Numbered from the stretch's first letter, positions 1-13,329 are shown. The stretch is DNA of 64,000 bases from Hydractinia symbiolongicarpus (GCF_029227915.1 NC_079888.1:18270001-18334000); one strand, 5' to 3'. Translations and numbers: made by a program. The notes: a model not told the origin generated them from the sequence alone.

Positions 1-1859
1 TTATCAGTCTAAAGCCACAATGGAACCGTTGCATGTAGCAGAATTTGCCATTAGCTATAGAAAATTATCGCAATCCTTATTTTCTTAAAGCATTATATTT
101 TTCAGACCATAGTCATCCTAAGAATATATTAAAAATAATGAGAATAATACTTGTGAAAAGGTTAAGAATATTGAGGCTGAAACATAAAAACAATATTCTT
201 ATATATATCGGCGTGTATCTCCTACAAAAGAATTTGTATAAATTGTAAACCGGAATTTTTGGTTGGGATGATTCGGTATTGCTGTCGTTATCACTAACAC
301 AAAAAATGTAAACAAATTTAAATCAATTTCTTTTGTTACGTTCGAAACTTTGTCCAATTCATTTAAATTGCTAATCTTTTTTTTGTTTCGTTAAAAAATG
401 TTCGAAAGATGTACTGCACGCTCGTAAAAAATCATTGCAACGTTGTCAAACATGTTTTTTACATTATAGTGTGCGTTTACCCACTACATTTTGCAAGATT
501 CTCGCAGAATGATTCTTCTAGCTATACACAGAAGAGTAATAAGATTCTGAAAAAAAATGTTACATGAAAGTTCTGGTGACATCATTCAAACATTCTTTTA
601 ATCATAACATTTCTTTGACACTTCGTGAAAGGCACGCGTGGTTCCATTCTTTTTCTGTTTCAAATTCAAGCTGCAAGCTGAACACAATGAAATTAAACAG
701 CGTCACAAACATTAAACAAAAATGTTAACGTCACTGACATCGTGGAAGCAGACGACATGCAATAGATAAAAAGAACTGGTTTTATTTGACGTAAAGTTTA
801 TGTGTTTTGTATTTTACATTTTATAATCAACTTTTGAGAAGAAAAATATGCAATATTAACAAAAAAACTATTTTTTGTATAATTATATTTTACACTCCAC
901 TAACAGTTTTTTACATTTTGTGCAAACGCGTATGGGAGGGATTGATATGCGAATCAAATGACTGATTTTTCTATATTCAAATTGATTTTTTGGCATTGGG
1001 TGTGAAATTCTGTGTAAAGACAACATATTTGTTTTTTGTTGACACGGCATTTTGTGAGGCAAACTGTTATTTATAATATTGGGCCGAAGATATTATTTTC
1101 AGATAAACTTTAGCCAGAGGGATACTAAGCTTGTCTATAACTTTATTTTGATTATCAACTACTTTACTTGCTACTAGAAAACTTACTTTGTCGAAGAACT
1201 ATACAAGAATAGCTTTACTTTCATTTCGTAACCATGGATTCCTTTGATCAGGAAATGAAACTTAATTTGCAAAAGTATATTTTGAGTATTGTTTTTACGA
1301 TGACTCTATGGCGTGGTGATATAAGGAATGTCATAAAAATTAAAAAGTGATTAATTAATTATCAAAAATAAACCTTTTGACGTCATTGACATTCTTGTTA
1401 CTCTGGCAGGCGTTTTATTTGTAATCAGTTTTCTTTTATTGCCTTAATCATACTAACAAACCATGATGATATGAATATGATACTATGATACTAATATATA
1501 TATATATATCAAATCTAAACTACATTTTTATTTTCCTTTTAGTTTATTTCATATTTAATGGCATAAACAATTCGAGGAGGAAATAAAACAAAGGGAAGGA
1601 AAAAAATTCACCAATTTTCATGTTTCCACATTCACATGTGTTTATTATAGTAGCTACAGCTCAAATCCATTAGCTTTCCGATCATTCCTGTGAAAGGGGG
1701 ATATAGAAGTTTTATAACGGGTCCTATTCTTTGGAGAGAAACCTCAATTTTTTCAATAAACATTCCATTTTAAAAGACTAGTTCTATCAGCATTCCGATG
1801 CAGTTACTTCACTTACTACCTTGGTCAAAATAAAACCAAAGTCAAAGATAAAAATTATG
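1..1859. other. Non-coding stretch, no gene seen
   Basis: AT-rich sequence with frequent stops in all frames. The only open frame (45-248, plus) is lysine/isoleucine-rich low-complexity translation with no recognisable domain. A short TA microsatellite lies at about 1495-1510. I see no splice-supported coding exon. Confidence 0.5.
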
Positions 1860-2170
1860 CTATGTTATCTATGGAGAATATCGCCTCCACATTTACCCCA
1901 GTCATACAAGATTCCAGGACAGATGAAGAGTTTTACGAATGAAAGAAATGTCTAGTTTTTGCGGAAGACTGTTCGCAGACATATTGTGAGGTGAGCCAGC
2001 TAGACATTTTTGGTTCAGAAATATTGGACGAAACCCTTGTACCTTTTACCGAAGTCCTGTCCTGCTCTTTGTTTGTTTGACAAAGTTTTGTTCGTATGTG
2101 ACAATTAACTATTTTAGAAAAATGAAGAATTGTATCCTTTTGTGAGCACATTCTTTGCAGCAACAAAACC
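1860..2170. other. Possible decayed coding remnant
   Basis: This patch is less AT-biased than its surroundings. On the plus strand one frame reads as plausible protein rich in Cys, Glu and Asp, interrupted by several stops; a 77-codon frame on the minus strand (1933-2166) is also open. It could be a worn transposase-type fragment, but I cannot name the family and neither strand is supported by splice sites. Confidence 0.2.
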
Positions 2171-2839
2171 TTTAGACTTTAAATCTAAGATTTAACTGCT
2201 CAAGTTTATCATTGTGCTTGCCTTTTGTAATTTTACTTCTTTACTTCTCTCGTTACATCTCCAACACGTATATAGTTCTATTGACTAAACGTATCAAATT
2301 GCATTGAGACATTCCAATAGTTTATCGGAACGAAAATTGCCTTATGGGCTAGGTGCAGTTGCAGGAAATTAACATAGTTTTTTTAACATTTGACAGCGAT
2401 AACTAGAACCGTGCGTTAAAATTACGTAGGAGGGTTAATGATTGATTCAGGTAAGCCAAAGCCATATGCTTATTTATTCCGCTCATAGTTTCTAGGGGTT
2501 TTATATGTGAAAAATATTTGGCAACTGAACTGTCATACAAGATGTGGTTATTCGAGATCGTTTGAGATCATAATTTAAAACACACCTGCTATCATATGCG
2601 GAACAAAGGCTTAAGTAAGTCATATATTTTGCGAGAGAAAAAATATTTATATATAATGACGTTTAATTTGCTGAATGGAAAAGTTACAAAATACCTAAGT
2701 ACCACACCAGTTTAAAGACTTAAGACCAAAAACAACAAGGAGTGATCACAGTGCGGATGTAACTATGGTAGTAAATATGATTGCCGAATAAATCTTTGAC
2801 TACTAGGTGGTATAAAATACCCAGAGTGACAAAAAGTGG

Positions 2840-3479
2840 TTTTAGCGAACTGTTAACTGGATTAAACTAAAATCCTGAAGTAATTACAATCAAATAATCC
2901 ACTTTGTTGCCCACGAAATCCCCATATTCTGGAAAAGCGACCTTGTTTACCATATTTCAAGAGTGTGGATTTATTAAATATGTTTTGTCGTGATCATCGA
3001 GAAGTGAACATTGAAAAGCAAGGAAGTTCAATACTAGCCGTCTTGTTTCAATATATTTAGACCATAATTCTAGTCTCTCTTTGTTTTGTTCGCTCTATTT
3101 TTCTTGTAACTGATGGAATTGACCTAGTGAGACCATTTCAGAAGATATTAGTTAATTAGAACATCTTTTTAATAGAAACACACATGATAGATGAAGTGCC
3201 ATCTCTAAATCAGGTCCGTGAGACCATAAAATAAAAAGACTTTAATTTAAATTTTGTTTTTGATAAAAAAGCAATCTTAGTTATCTTACTAGAGATCATG
3301 GTGGCGGGAGCTCTAATAATGGGTCAGAAGATATCTTGGAAAAACTGGCAAATGAAAATGTGAACTTAATAACAAACATTATTTATTGCATATTTTTTAT
3401 TTCATATAATAAGTTAAATTTACCATATTGAATTTGAATATTTATATGTTGAAAGGCCTGCCTCTCAAATGCGCTGTTG
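2840..3479 (-). repeat. 3' flank of the minus-strand gene, shared with array
   Basis: Read on the minus strand, this segment aligns loosely with the 3' flank of the array genes (about 18380-18900) and with 15780-16160. Shared blocks include the ACGGCTA-type block near 3035, the CGAATATGGG-like block near 2920 and the CCAGTTA block near 2850. The duplicon of the single gene therefore includes at least 600 bp of 3' flank. No coding sequence is seen in it. Confidence 0.6.
3382..3401 (-). promoter_or_regulatory. Polyadenylation signals of the minus-strand gene
   Basis: Two AATAAA hexamers on the minus strand, at 3382-3387 and 3396-3401, lie about 80-100 nt after the stop codon at 3480. The array genes have an AATAAA at the matching distance. 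Confidence 0.6.
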
Positions 3480-4215
3480 TTACTTCTTTCTCAGTACCAT
3501 GCGTTGATACCTCCTTGCGAATGTAAAACAGGTTACTGTGTCATTTTTACATCTTCCCAAGAGGCTACGTTTAATCAATCTTTTTCTTTTGATGTATTTA
3601 AACCTCGCCATGAAAGTAATGACAAAACCAAACTTTGATTTATCATCTTGTAAAGTGATCGACACTTTTCCTCTTTTGTGATTTACTACAATGTTTTTGA
3701 GAATTGATCGGCCACATGCGTCGTCTGATTTATCTTTTAAACACGTAACATATTTGTGTAACTCAATCGTAATCGTTTTTATGCCATATTTAGCGAAACC
3801 AAGTGGAAATACGAAGGAAGAAGCGTTTGTTGAACTTCTGTTTGATACTTTAACTTTTATGTCTAAAATTTCCACTATTTTAAAATTGACATTTTTCTGC
3901 TGCAAGTTCAATGAGACATCGATTTCGTCAATTGTTCTGCAAATATCTACAATGTATTTAGTAAATTTGTTGCTTGCCTGACACATTTTTGTTTGATCAG
4001 ATTCCTATAATGACAAAGTAATATTCTATGTAAGGTGAAAATAACTTAAACTACTCTATAACAAATCAGCACAATATATTAGGGTATATTTCTTTCATTT
4101 TTCTTATTTTACTTTACTTGTTTATTATTATGTGTGTTTTCTAATAAGGATGAACATATACCTGCACCAACAACCAGCATGCCAAAATAAGAAGAAAAAT
4201 GTTTAAACGAATCAT
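3480..4215 (-). CDS. Intact single-copy secreted protein, family founder-like
   Basis: Two exons on the minus strand: 4215-4162 (18 codons, hydrophobic signal peptide starting MIRLNIF and ending WLLVQ) and 4004-3480, joined by a 157-nt phase-0 intron with GT and TATAG ends. The predicted precursor is 192 residues. The mature part has six cysteines, Asn-glycosylation sequons NRS, NAS and NDT, a run of alternating beta-like segments and a basic tail (RRYQRMVLRKK). The domain is not one I recognise. It differs from the array proteins at many positions, and one cysteine is relocated (present in DIC, absent from PLGF). A TATA box and poly(A) signals are present, so it is probably functional. The start is chosen because only the upstream exon supplies a secretion signal; the internal ATG at 3986 would give a cytosolic protein. 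Confidence 0.75.
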
Positions 4216-4274
4216 GTTTTAGAACTCTTGATACAATTTCAACTCGATACTGATAAATTACTTTGGTCTCTTCG

Positions 4275-4282
4275 TATTTATA
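4275..4282 (-). promoter_or_regulatory. TATA box of the minus-strand gene
   Basis: TATAAATA on the minus strand, 60 nt upstream of the ATG at 4215, followed by ACGAAGAG. The array genes have TATAAAA plus ACGGAGAG in the homologous place, which supports a shared core promoter. Confidence 0.6.
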
Positions 4283-4289
4283 TGGAAAA

Positions 4290-5295
4290 CAAAGAATGCA
4301 TTTTTCCTTTTTGCGTAGAACATTTCCTCCAGTTTAATCAGTTAGAAACACAAACGGGAAACTAAACAATGCGGAATAAAGGAATTTGTTAAAAAAGTTT
4401 ACCAATCCTAAATGACAAATACGTGTACTCACTTGCTTTTTCAAAATTACCAACAAAAAATTCCCTTCTGTCTACGTGCAATTTCGTCTAAGATAACAAA
4501 TGAATGGAGAACTGATAAAAATGAAATCGCTTATTCAGTAATATCCTACAGCTTTTGAAATTTTTTGTTTTATTCTTGTGCATGCAAGATGAATTCTATT
4601 TGACCTCCATTGATTTTTCTAATTTTCCACTAAACCCAACACAGGATCGGTGAAAAATATTTAACTAAGAACATGCTTTAAACTAAAAACAAGTGATAAT
4701 ATTGTCTACATTATTTGCTGTTCAAAATTATTAGGACGTTTGTTTTCAAGCTAGTTTTACAAAAAAGTTGTTAGAAAGTTGTCTCTTTTCATACTTTTCC
4801 CATTTAGAAGAAATTAAAAAAGAAAGAATTTTCCTCAGACCTGATACGCCATTTCCTTTTGCGGTCGAAAGTAACAAAACATGACGGGATGCATGCATTT
4901 TTGGCGTAACATTTAGTACGGTTAGAAACAATACTATAATAATAATATGTATATAATGATAGCGAGAATGAATTCGTAAACAAAACGTCAACAGACGCAG
5001 CATAGACAATACGCCTACCTAGAATAATAATAAATTTACATATATCTAATAGATACTAATCTTTGTAGTAAAAAAATAAGGAGTGATAGTAAATGGCCAA
5101 AGACATTATAGTTTATTGGTATAATAAGAATGTTTTAATTTGCAAGACAAATATTTTGACTTTTGTAACGAACGGGTGCATTTATTAACTGTCAAAGTTA
5201 TTAAATGCAACGGAAGTTAAGACAAAATATATTGAATTCAGTAATTTGTATTTTTTAAGCAAAAGTTGGCTTTTAAGAGTAAAGAAGAAATAACA
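4290..5295 (-). repeat. Upstream-flank repeat, inverted copy 1
   Basis: The reverse complement matches 51040-52560 and 52920-54110 in order: the AGTATCTATTAGA block, the GGCGTTTTATTTACG-like block, the GACGTATCTGGTCTGAG-like block and the poly-T tracts before exon 1. It is the natural upstream region of the gene at 3480-4215. No gene lies inside it; the 87-codon frame at 4746-5009 is a chance frame through the repeat. Confidence 0.65.
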
Positions 5296-6240
5296 ACAAC
5301 GTCGACAATTTGGTTTTTTCTTGTGCATGTTAGTTAAGTCCTAATCGACCTGAGGAGGCACTACATTGTTTTTTCTAATTTTGGAATCTATCCAAACCAA
5401 TAACATATTAAATAACAGAAAATAAAATTCCTGTCCTTTACCGTTACATGCAATTTGTTCTCGGCTACTGCAATCATTTTGACAAATTTTAGGTGGGCCC
5501 CAAGAGTTGTGAAACGTATTTACTTGAAAACATGAATTAACTATAAAAACACTGACAATATGGTTACTATATGCTGTTTTTAAGGAACTTAGGTTTAGAG
5601 CTAATTTTTTAAATTAACTATTCATACTTTTTACTCCATAGGTACTTTTCTTTATTTTTGCTTTGTCGTTAAAAAAAATAATTACTTTGATCACATGTTG
5701 TGGACGAAAGAATTCTGTCTTTAAGTTTTTGGTTTTTAAAATACGAGATACATATTTGTGTCGAAATTTATTGCAATGATAAAAGAACACTGCAAAGTTA
5801 TAAGCAGTTGCTATAATTGGCATGCTTCCATAGAGTCCGGTATGTGAATTTAGAAAACCAATGCTGGAATAAAGACAATAAGTTATCTTAAAAAATGACT
5901 AAACATTATCCTACTACTTGTAAACACGAGCAATACAGAAAGTAGTTTTCCTAAAACCAGATACATCATTTTTCTTTAGTAGTCGAAAGTAACGTAAAAT
6001 GGCGGTGATGCATGCATTCTTTGGCGTAAACATTTAGTACAGTTAGAAACAGTTATCTAGTGATTATAAGTATTTAATGATAGCGAGAAGGAATCTAAAG
6101 TTGAAGCGTTATCAGACGCAACGTCGACAAAACACCTACCTGTAGTAATAACAAATTGACATATAGATAATAGATATTAATCTTTGCACATTAAAGTAAA
6201 ACATAACGAGTTATACTGGCCAAAGACAATATAATTTAGT
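5296..6240 (-). repeat. Upstream-flank repeat, inverted copy 2
   Basis: A second, more diverged inverted copy directly abuts the first. The CGAAAGTAACG, TTTGGCGTAAACATTTAG and AGATATTAATCTTTG blocks at 5985-6195 repeat those at 4865-5065. No family exon is attached. Confidence 0.6.
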
Positions 6241-8139
6241 ACAACTATGAGAGCGATGTAAACCTTGTGAGAGTGTGTTAAATGTAATTCATTTTCTTTC
6301 TAATTTTATTTTACTTTCTATTTGCCTAATTTAAATTTAATATGTCAAGGACATGTATATTTAGATCAGAAGAAATGGTTCTTCTCTTTTACTTCTTAAA
6401 AAATCCAGCAAGAATTCCTTAAGAGTTAATTATAAAGATTTTGGACCTAGAAGTTTCACTAACTATGCCTCAATTAGAACTAAGTTGACTGTAATCAGTA
6501 AAACGAATTTTTTATTCGGATGACATGGGCCGTAGACTAATGTGTCTAAAAATACTCCATAAGTTTTGCACCCTAAATCTCTGGACAGAGGTATAAATTA
6601 GCGCTCACAAACATGCTGAATTCAAAAATAAATGTGGCTTCACAGTTTTCAAAATTTTTGACATTAACAACAGGACAATCGTGTTCCATCGTGTTGACTG
6701 CGTTAAGTTTTCCTTGTACTCTATAGTTTGAAAATGTCAATCATGTATATAAACATAGTATACATATACACTCGGACTAAGTAAATACTTAATTATCGAT
6801 TCGTCACTTCACAGAAATTTCAATCTACTGTGTTCCTTTTCCTAATCTTTAATTTTTTCATTATAGTTAATGCTATTTTAATGCATCTTATGATGATAAA
6901 GTAGCTTAATTTTAAGTAAAATGAAGTATCGAAAAAAAGCGTATCGTGTATTATCGATATTCAGTTAAAAGAATAGTAAAAAAATCGGCTGTTTCAGCGT
7001 CTGAGGCGTCAATGTTCGATTCCTCTATTAAAATTTAGACATCACAAAAATTGACATCAACATCATCTTCATCTGTTTCTTCGTTATCAACTTTTCCATT
7101 CTCACATTCTTATGCATTTATAATTTTGATACACGAGTTAACTTTTCAAAAATTTCAACTTATTTTTTGCATCCTCGTAAAATCGAAAATGAAAAAGATA
7201 AATGGGTTATAAATTTCTAAAAATAGGTTTTTTTTATGGTAATGTCAAAAAAATGGCTATATTTTTTTTCTTCGTTCTTCTTCCAGTTAATAAGGTTAGA
7301 ATACCGTTATCAAACGTTTGGCAGACTTATGTTTAATTTGCGATTGTCTGTGGTGCGTATTTAAGGAAAGCAAAGTCTATGTTATTGATGCTTGACTTTT
7401 CCGTCGTAAATTGTCTCTATAATCAAGAAATAATCCACTTATAAAGCACGCCACTGGAGGGCAAGACATAGCACTTTGTGCTTCAACGTCAAATAATGGA
7501 AGAGGCAATTTGATAAAATACTAATATCAAAAAATGTCGCCTGACAGAATAGTTATAGAATCCTTAAAGAATTATTGTTCGCCAAGTTGCTTAGTAAGAT
7601 CATTAAGATACCTATAGCTTACTTGAAGGGAAAATTCAGTATGTAGATCAAAACCAGTACATGAAAATGATGGCCAAGATTGGCTGCTGCTGAATTGCCT
7701 AAGATATATCTGGTAAGCCTTTAATAAGCCGTGGTTAGTACCAAGCCGGTGTAATACGAATCTACCAGTACTATTAAAAAGCCCTGGGAGCTTAACCTAA
7801 CTGCTGATTAGGCAATATTTATACCAAGTAGTCCTTAAGTTATTTTACATTATTTTACATTATCCAGGAACAAAATGTGAAATAAAAGACCGCAAAGAAA
7901 TAAGTTGAATATCAAAACAGAAGGACAATATGACCCAAACCAACTGCTGTTGTCTAAAGTTCCTGTTGATTTTATTTTTTTGCCTGGTTGAAAAAGGTAT
8001 CATTATTTCTTTAACATGCACAATAAAGATAACCGAGACAACTGCCTCCTTTCTCCAGTCTACTGCGGTTCCAAATCCCTAAAAATTATAAACAAAATAA
8101 GTAAGGGACAATATTGTAGGTTGATAATTGAATCGAAAT
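6241..8139. other. Non-coding stretch, no gene seen
   Basis: AT-rich with dense stops on both strands. A short direct repeat of ATTTTACATT occurs near 7843-7862. No exon or RNA gene is apparent. Confidence 0.5.
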
Positions 8140-8935
8140 GATGGAAACTAACTCTTTACTAACTTCAAAGCTAGTTTTTTTTGGTTCATTCTTGGTTCAT
8201 TCAACCTCACGAGTCAATCCATTGGTTGCACTCATTTTCGACTTTGTTCAACCCAATAAAATATTGAATAACAGAACAATTGGTTTCATGAATTTTGTTT
8301 TAAAAGCCATTCGTTTTCCGTAAGGCAAATATTTTGTCCGATTTTAGTAAAACATTTGAGACCAAAGAGTTGGTGAAAAATATTTAATGGTTGAGGGTCT
8401 CTTATAATCCGATAATGTTTAATTTATGTTGTCATCTTAATTAAAACATGTTTTACACTGCAACACTGACAACCTTGTCTATATTTTAGACTGTTTAAGA
8501 TTGTGAGCAAGTAAGATTTAAAGCGAATTTCAAAGTTGCATTGCTTCATAGTTTTTGCTTTATAGGTACTTCTTTTTTTACTTGATGTTCCGAAAAGAAT
8601 TTAGATATAATAACGGATTTTATTTTGATCGAACGTTACGGATGATAATCGTTCTGTCTATAATTTTTTGGTGTTTTGAAATGAAACACGCGATACCCGC
8701 ATTTGTGTCGTAATTTATTGTAAAAACTGCAAAAGTGTTATTAATAAGCTGGCCATAATCTAGAAAATTATGTATGAAAAATGCATGTGCCCCGTAAGTT
8801 AGTCTAGTGTATGAATGTAGAAAATAAATTATGTGATTAAGAAAGGGAATAATTGATCTTAAAAACGGCTTAAGCAACAGCTTGCTACCAGTAAACATAA
8901 TCGATACAGATTTAATTTTCCTGAGATCAGGACGG
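8140..8935 (-). repeat. Upstream-flank repeat, inverted copy 3
   Basis: 8170-8290 is the reverse complement of the block at 51590-51665 (Asn/Arg-coding look, GTCGAAAAT core). 8545-8935 is collinear with 5620-5960. Diverged and not attached to a family exon. Confidence 0.55.
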
Positions 8936-9539
8936 TCTTTAAACGGAAAAAATCAAGAGTTTGCTGATCCGTAGGGACAACCCAGTTCTCAATTAAAACA
9001 AGTCCATGATCATACGATATGATCGTACGATTTTAATTGTATATATATTGAAATAGTTGTTTATGCCAATAATTTGTTCTTGAAAATTACATGAAAACAA
9101 AAATTGTTGCGTTTTTTACATGCTAATACAAAAGGCTACACACTCATGTACACTTTTGTATCGTTGATAAGGGGACCAATAGCCAGCTTCGTCAACATTT
9201 TCACGTCGGTCTATATTGTCCATAATTATCCTATTACATTGTTTATGGGGGAATAACGGGACACTATTAACTCTATAATAATGAAGGTGGTATTATTAAT
9301 ATAAACAAAATACATTTAAAACATAGACGTTAAACGTGGAAGGATAACAAGTTAACACAAAAATTTTACATCACAATGTTCATTCATTGCTGGCTATTAA
9401 ATCGAGCGCGGCTAGTTTGATATCTGTACTCTCCGGGAAACTGGATTATATGAAGTACGTGTTCCTCGTATACACGTCACACAAGCTTTAATTAGTGAAA
9501 AGTTCAGTTTTGTCTTCAACCAACAGCTCACTAAAGATT
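8936..9539. other. Non-coding stretch, no gene seen
   Basis: No open frame, splice-supported exon or RNA gene is visible. A CATACGATATGATCGTACG near-palindrome lies at about 9012-9031. Confidence 0.45.
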
Positions 9540-10490
9540 TTGGTAGTTTTCTCTTATTAGACAGTAATTATACAGCACCAGAGAAGAACCTACTGCATTC
9601 GCCAGACATTCCACCATAACATGGAAACACAAGTGATATGAATGAACCGAATTCCACGTTAATGATTCTCTCATTATAATGCCTTTTCTTCTCGTTCTCG
9701 TTTTTTCTGTGAACGGCATCGAGAGTTTGACTTCGGTGGCATTTGGCTAATGGGTTAAACACCCTCACATCAGCGAACGTCATTTCCCCCGAATCAAAAC
9801 TCTCTTGCTGACACATCAGCACGCACATCACCTTCAGTCAGCGTTGATAATTTCTGAAAAGATTCACCATTTAGTGGCTGCAAAATTGCTTCTTTCATCA
9901 CTTCTTTGCACCTCTCGTTAAGAATTTCAGCAGTGATATCTCTAAAATCATTGTGTCGGCTGATCACAAACCCACCTCTTGTGCACGTAACAGCATGTTT
10001 TGCGTTGAAAGGAGCACCACAAACGCACACTGTTGGTAATCTTTGGAGAGGAATTTCATATCTTATGTGCAGTGCATCGCGAAAGGACTGTTTATCAAGA
10101 GCAAATCTATGTTCTTTCAATGGCAATGATGTCAGCCAAATGGATAATCCATTCTCTAGGGATGCTTCTAGCGACTTTGCCTTTTCGAAAGAAGACACAG
10201 ATTCTTGTATTTTTTATCTGTCTTTCTCGAACTTTTTTCCGTTTCTCCAGTTTGATTTTGTTCTTTTTAGCCGACATCGCTTTTACGCGCGAAGCTCAAA
10301 CTTTTGATGTTATAAACTGTTGATTTTGTTATTCGTCTGGAATACATATACTCATTGTCTGTCATTTTTGGTGGAATTATATTCCCAAGACCACCAAATT
10401 TTGGAGGTAGAGAAAAGAGTAACCGTTCCTGCGCATTGAATGAATGATTGCCAAAAAGATGTGTTATGAAAAAATTAACTGACGTCAAAA
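9540..10490 (-). pseudogene. C-terminal remnant of a reverse-transcriptase retroelement
   Basis: Three minus-strand frames read in series: 10488-10267 (GGLGNIIPP, then an SRR motif), 10198-9794 (WLTSLPLKEHRFALDK, CVCGAPF, HAVTCTRGGF, RHNDFRD) and 9831-9568 (FADVRVFNP, a Lys/Glu-rich segment, VEFGSF, YGGM). This matches from memory the tail that follows the reverse-transcriptase domain in retroelement ORFs abundant in cnidarian and other invertebrate genomes. It has a Cys-x-Cys-Gly...His...Cys zinc-like knuckle and a downstream acidic module that may be nuclease-like. The reverse-transcriptase core is absent and at least two frameshifts break the frame, so this is a dead 5'-truncated fragment. 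I cannot decide its exact clade. Confidence 0.7.
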
Positions 10491-10714
10491 GTGATATAGG
10501 TAAGGTGTCGATGAGCTGACAAAAATTACGATGCTACTGTATTACCAGAAGTTAGCAGGTAACAGTTGAAAAACAACCTGTAGAAGTCCAAATTGAATTG
10601 TATTGCATTTATTAAAAATGCTAGATTATTTAAACTCAAAGTTCGATATAAGGGCTACTTTTAAATTATTTAAAATATATTTTGTATCATTATTACTAAA
10701 TTTGGATTCCTGAT
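10490..10714. other. Non-coding stretch
   Basis: No recognisable feature between the retroelement remnant and the repeat that follows. Confidence 0.4.
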
Positions 10715-10925
10715 CCTATTATTTTTGACTTTGATCGTATTGAATGGAATATTCTTCTACGCATTCTCACTACCGAATGTGCTGCAATATGTTTGCTCTA
10801 ACTACGATCTGTTTCGAAGTAAAATGTAAATCTAGTTTTAAGGTTCCCTAAGAGTCGATTATTTTCGTGATAATACGCACAGTTGAGACTACAACGAAAC
10901 AAGATGGCGTATAACAGAAGGAATT
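10715..10925 (+). repeat. Dispersed repeat ending in CAAGATGGCG
   Basis: Collinear with 60435-60670: a TTATTTTTGACT block, a TGCAATATGTTTGC-like block, ACGATCTGTTT, CGATTATTTTCGTGATAAT, then ACAAGATGGCG at about 10902-10912. Divergence is roughly a quarter of positions by eye. The terminal motif resembles the YY1 site found at some metazoan promoters. Confidence 0.55.
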
Positions 10926-13329
10926 TAAGAATTTCGTAAGGGTGCGAAGCTGTCGGGATCTTGCGTCGAGTCACGACAATGATTAATCACATATAGTTCT
11001 ATATATTCTTCTTCATATATATAAACAACTTAATAAAGCTCACTATTTACATTGCATACGTAAAATCACTTCTTGCCTGTTAGAAGGCGGCCTCGATCTC
11101 TTTACGTCACAATTAGCTCGTGACAACTGCACAGCAGCCGAGCTTACACAGCAGATCACTTGATCAACGAAATAACTCGCGACAAAGCAATGTAATTTAA
11201 TAGTTTTTTTTATTTACATTGACCACGTAACCGATCTTTAAAAAAGGCATCTTCGTAAGCTTGGGATAGGTGTTATGTCCGCAGAGCGCCTTTTAAGATA
11301 AGACAGAATTTCAAAAGTTACATGTAGAGATAATCCTCGCTTAAACCACATCCTTCTATATTCAATATTTTTTATCTTTTACACAGCCCGTGACACATTT
11401 TGAAGTCGATGAAAATAATATAGTCGCTACTTTAAAAGTGCTGTGGGCAATGACAACATGGTAAAGACAAAGGCGCAAAAATGTTGTGATTACTGTGGGA
11501 TATTTAGTTAGCATTTTCTGTTTTCTTCAAGATATCAGATGCCTCTATCAAAAAAAAATAGTCCGTCTAATATCATGTACGTGTATGTTGTGGTGCGTTG
11601 CACGCATCCTAAATGTGTGTTTCTTTGTCTATGCTTATTCAGACGGGAAAATTGTGAAAAGAAATGAGACATCATTTCCACCAGGAAAAATATAGCTTGC
11701 AGTTTTATAATGTGTAAATTTAACAATTAGAAATGATAAGGAAAAATGGGAACTGATTGTGCGTATGACATTGTGTGTATTGTATGCCAGCTGTCATAAC
11801 AGTATTGTTTCTTTTTTATGAATGAAATTGTGCAAATGTTTACGAGATGAAACAGCTCCACGAACAGCGTATAATACAGAAAGTTTAATGACAAAATTAC
11901 GGAAAATTCATCAGAGAACAGAAAGAAAGGATCTACCAGAATTTACTCAAATCAGAAAACAGCCGTCACTTCACATGTTCCAAGAAGGTTTCTACAAATT
12001 CTAGAAAATATAATCTATCTTATAGTGTCTCTGCTTTTGAGGCTTATTAGTAGCTGCAAATAACAACTAGCGAATTTCACTAGATTCTTACTCGGGTTAA
12101 CGACTAGTATTTATATAACAGGCAAAAAAATTTTTATATGTTAATTGTACTTTAATATTACAAGCAGCAATATTTGAAATCACCACCTATCCTATCAATT
12201 AATCCTACACATACCCGTTACTAACTAATAAAAATTCTTATAAACAACAAACGTGATTGAATTTGTCAATTCAATAGGAACTTGCAACCGTCATTCTTTG
12301 TTTTATGAATTACTACGTAATTATACGTCACAATGAAAAGTTTGATATAAATTAACACAGTGTATACAATAATAAAAAACGAAACTTGCTAAACAACTAA
12401 CGACGTGGTACAATTTACGAAATGCATCGTGAAAAAAGAATGATAAAATTGTATTAGTAATACAATTTAAAGAAACTTTTATATGGACCCGAAATGAGCT
12501 TTTAAACTGAAATTTCGTGTTTTCGAGCTTTTTATCAGTCTGTGCGAACTGCACATGCGCAATAGCTTCTCCAAAAGGCGAAAAATCTATCTTGGGTTAA
12601 TCGTGTTTACGTTAGTATGCTTAGGAGAAAAATAAAATTAACATCGAACTAAGTTTCGATTTGGCCAAAGCACGTAAACATTTACAACCGTCTTAAAGGT
12701 TTTATTTCGCACCTGAAATGTTAAAACTACCTATAAATTCACATTAAACGCTAGTGGAAGTATACGCCACAATAACATTAGAAGTGATGTAAAAGAACTT
12801 ATGCTATAAGCCGAAAAAACTTCAAGAATAACAGAAGTTGTAATGTACTCAATTGAATATTTTTTATTTGTTTTTATTAATACTTTTTTATCGTGATATT
12901 GTGGTATAAACAAATATTACTTTTTCTTTACAACAAAGGCTGGACTTATTAAGTGGAACAGAAAGCATTCAAAATATTAAAAATGTAGGGTTTTTTACCA
13001 ATCAAGGGCAAGCTACCTTAATGCTCTTTTTCATTTTTTTTTAATTACTGGTCACCAGAAAATTGATTTCCAGAAGAAATTGAATACGTCACACCTAGAT
13101 ATCAATACACACTAAGTTTGCGAAATTATACGGCATCAGCATGGTAATTTGCATACGGTTTGTTAACTGATTTCGTGCCTGTAAACTAATGAACTTATCT
13201 AGAAACTCAATTAATACAAAAGCAATAACAATTAGGATAAGTAAAATGACGTTAAGACCAGTTATATATGACTTTAGGGAAAGTAATTCTTCCCCAAAAG
13301 GTCAGGTCTAGATTGTTTACAAAGGAAAA
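10926..13329. other. Non-coding stretch, no gene seen
   Basis: Short frames at 11486-11695 and 11822-12004 (plus) were examined. The second is Lys/Thr-rich and ends in QEGFYKF with no recognisable family or splice partner. Nothing else is supported. Confidence 0.4.
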
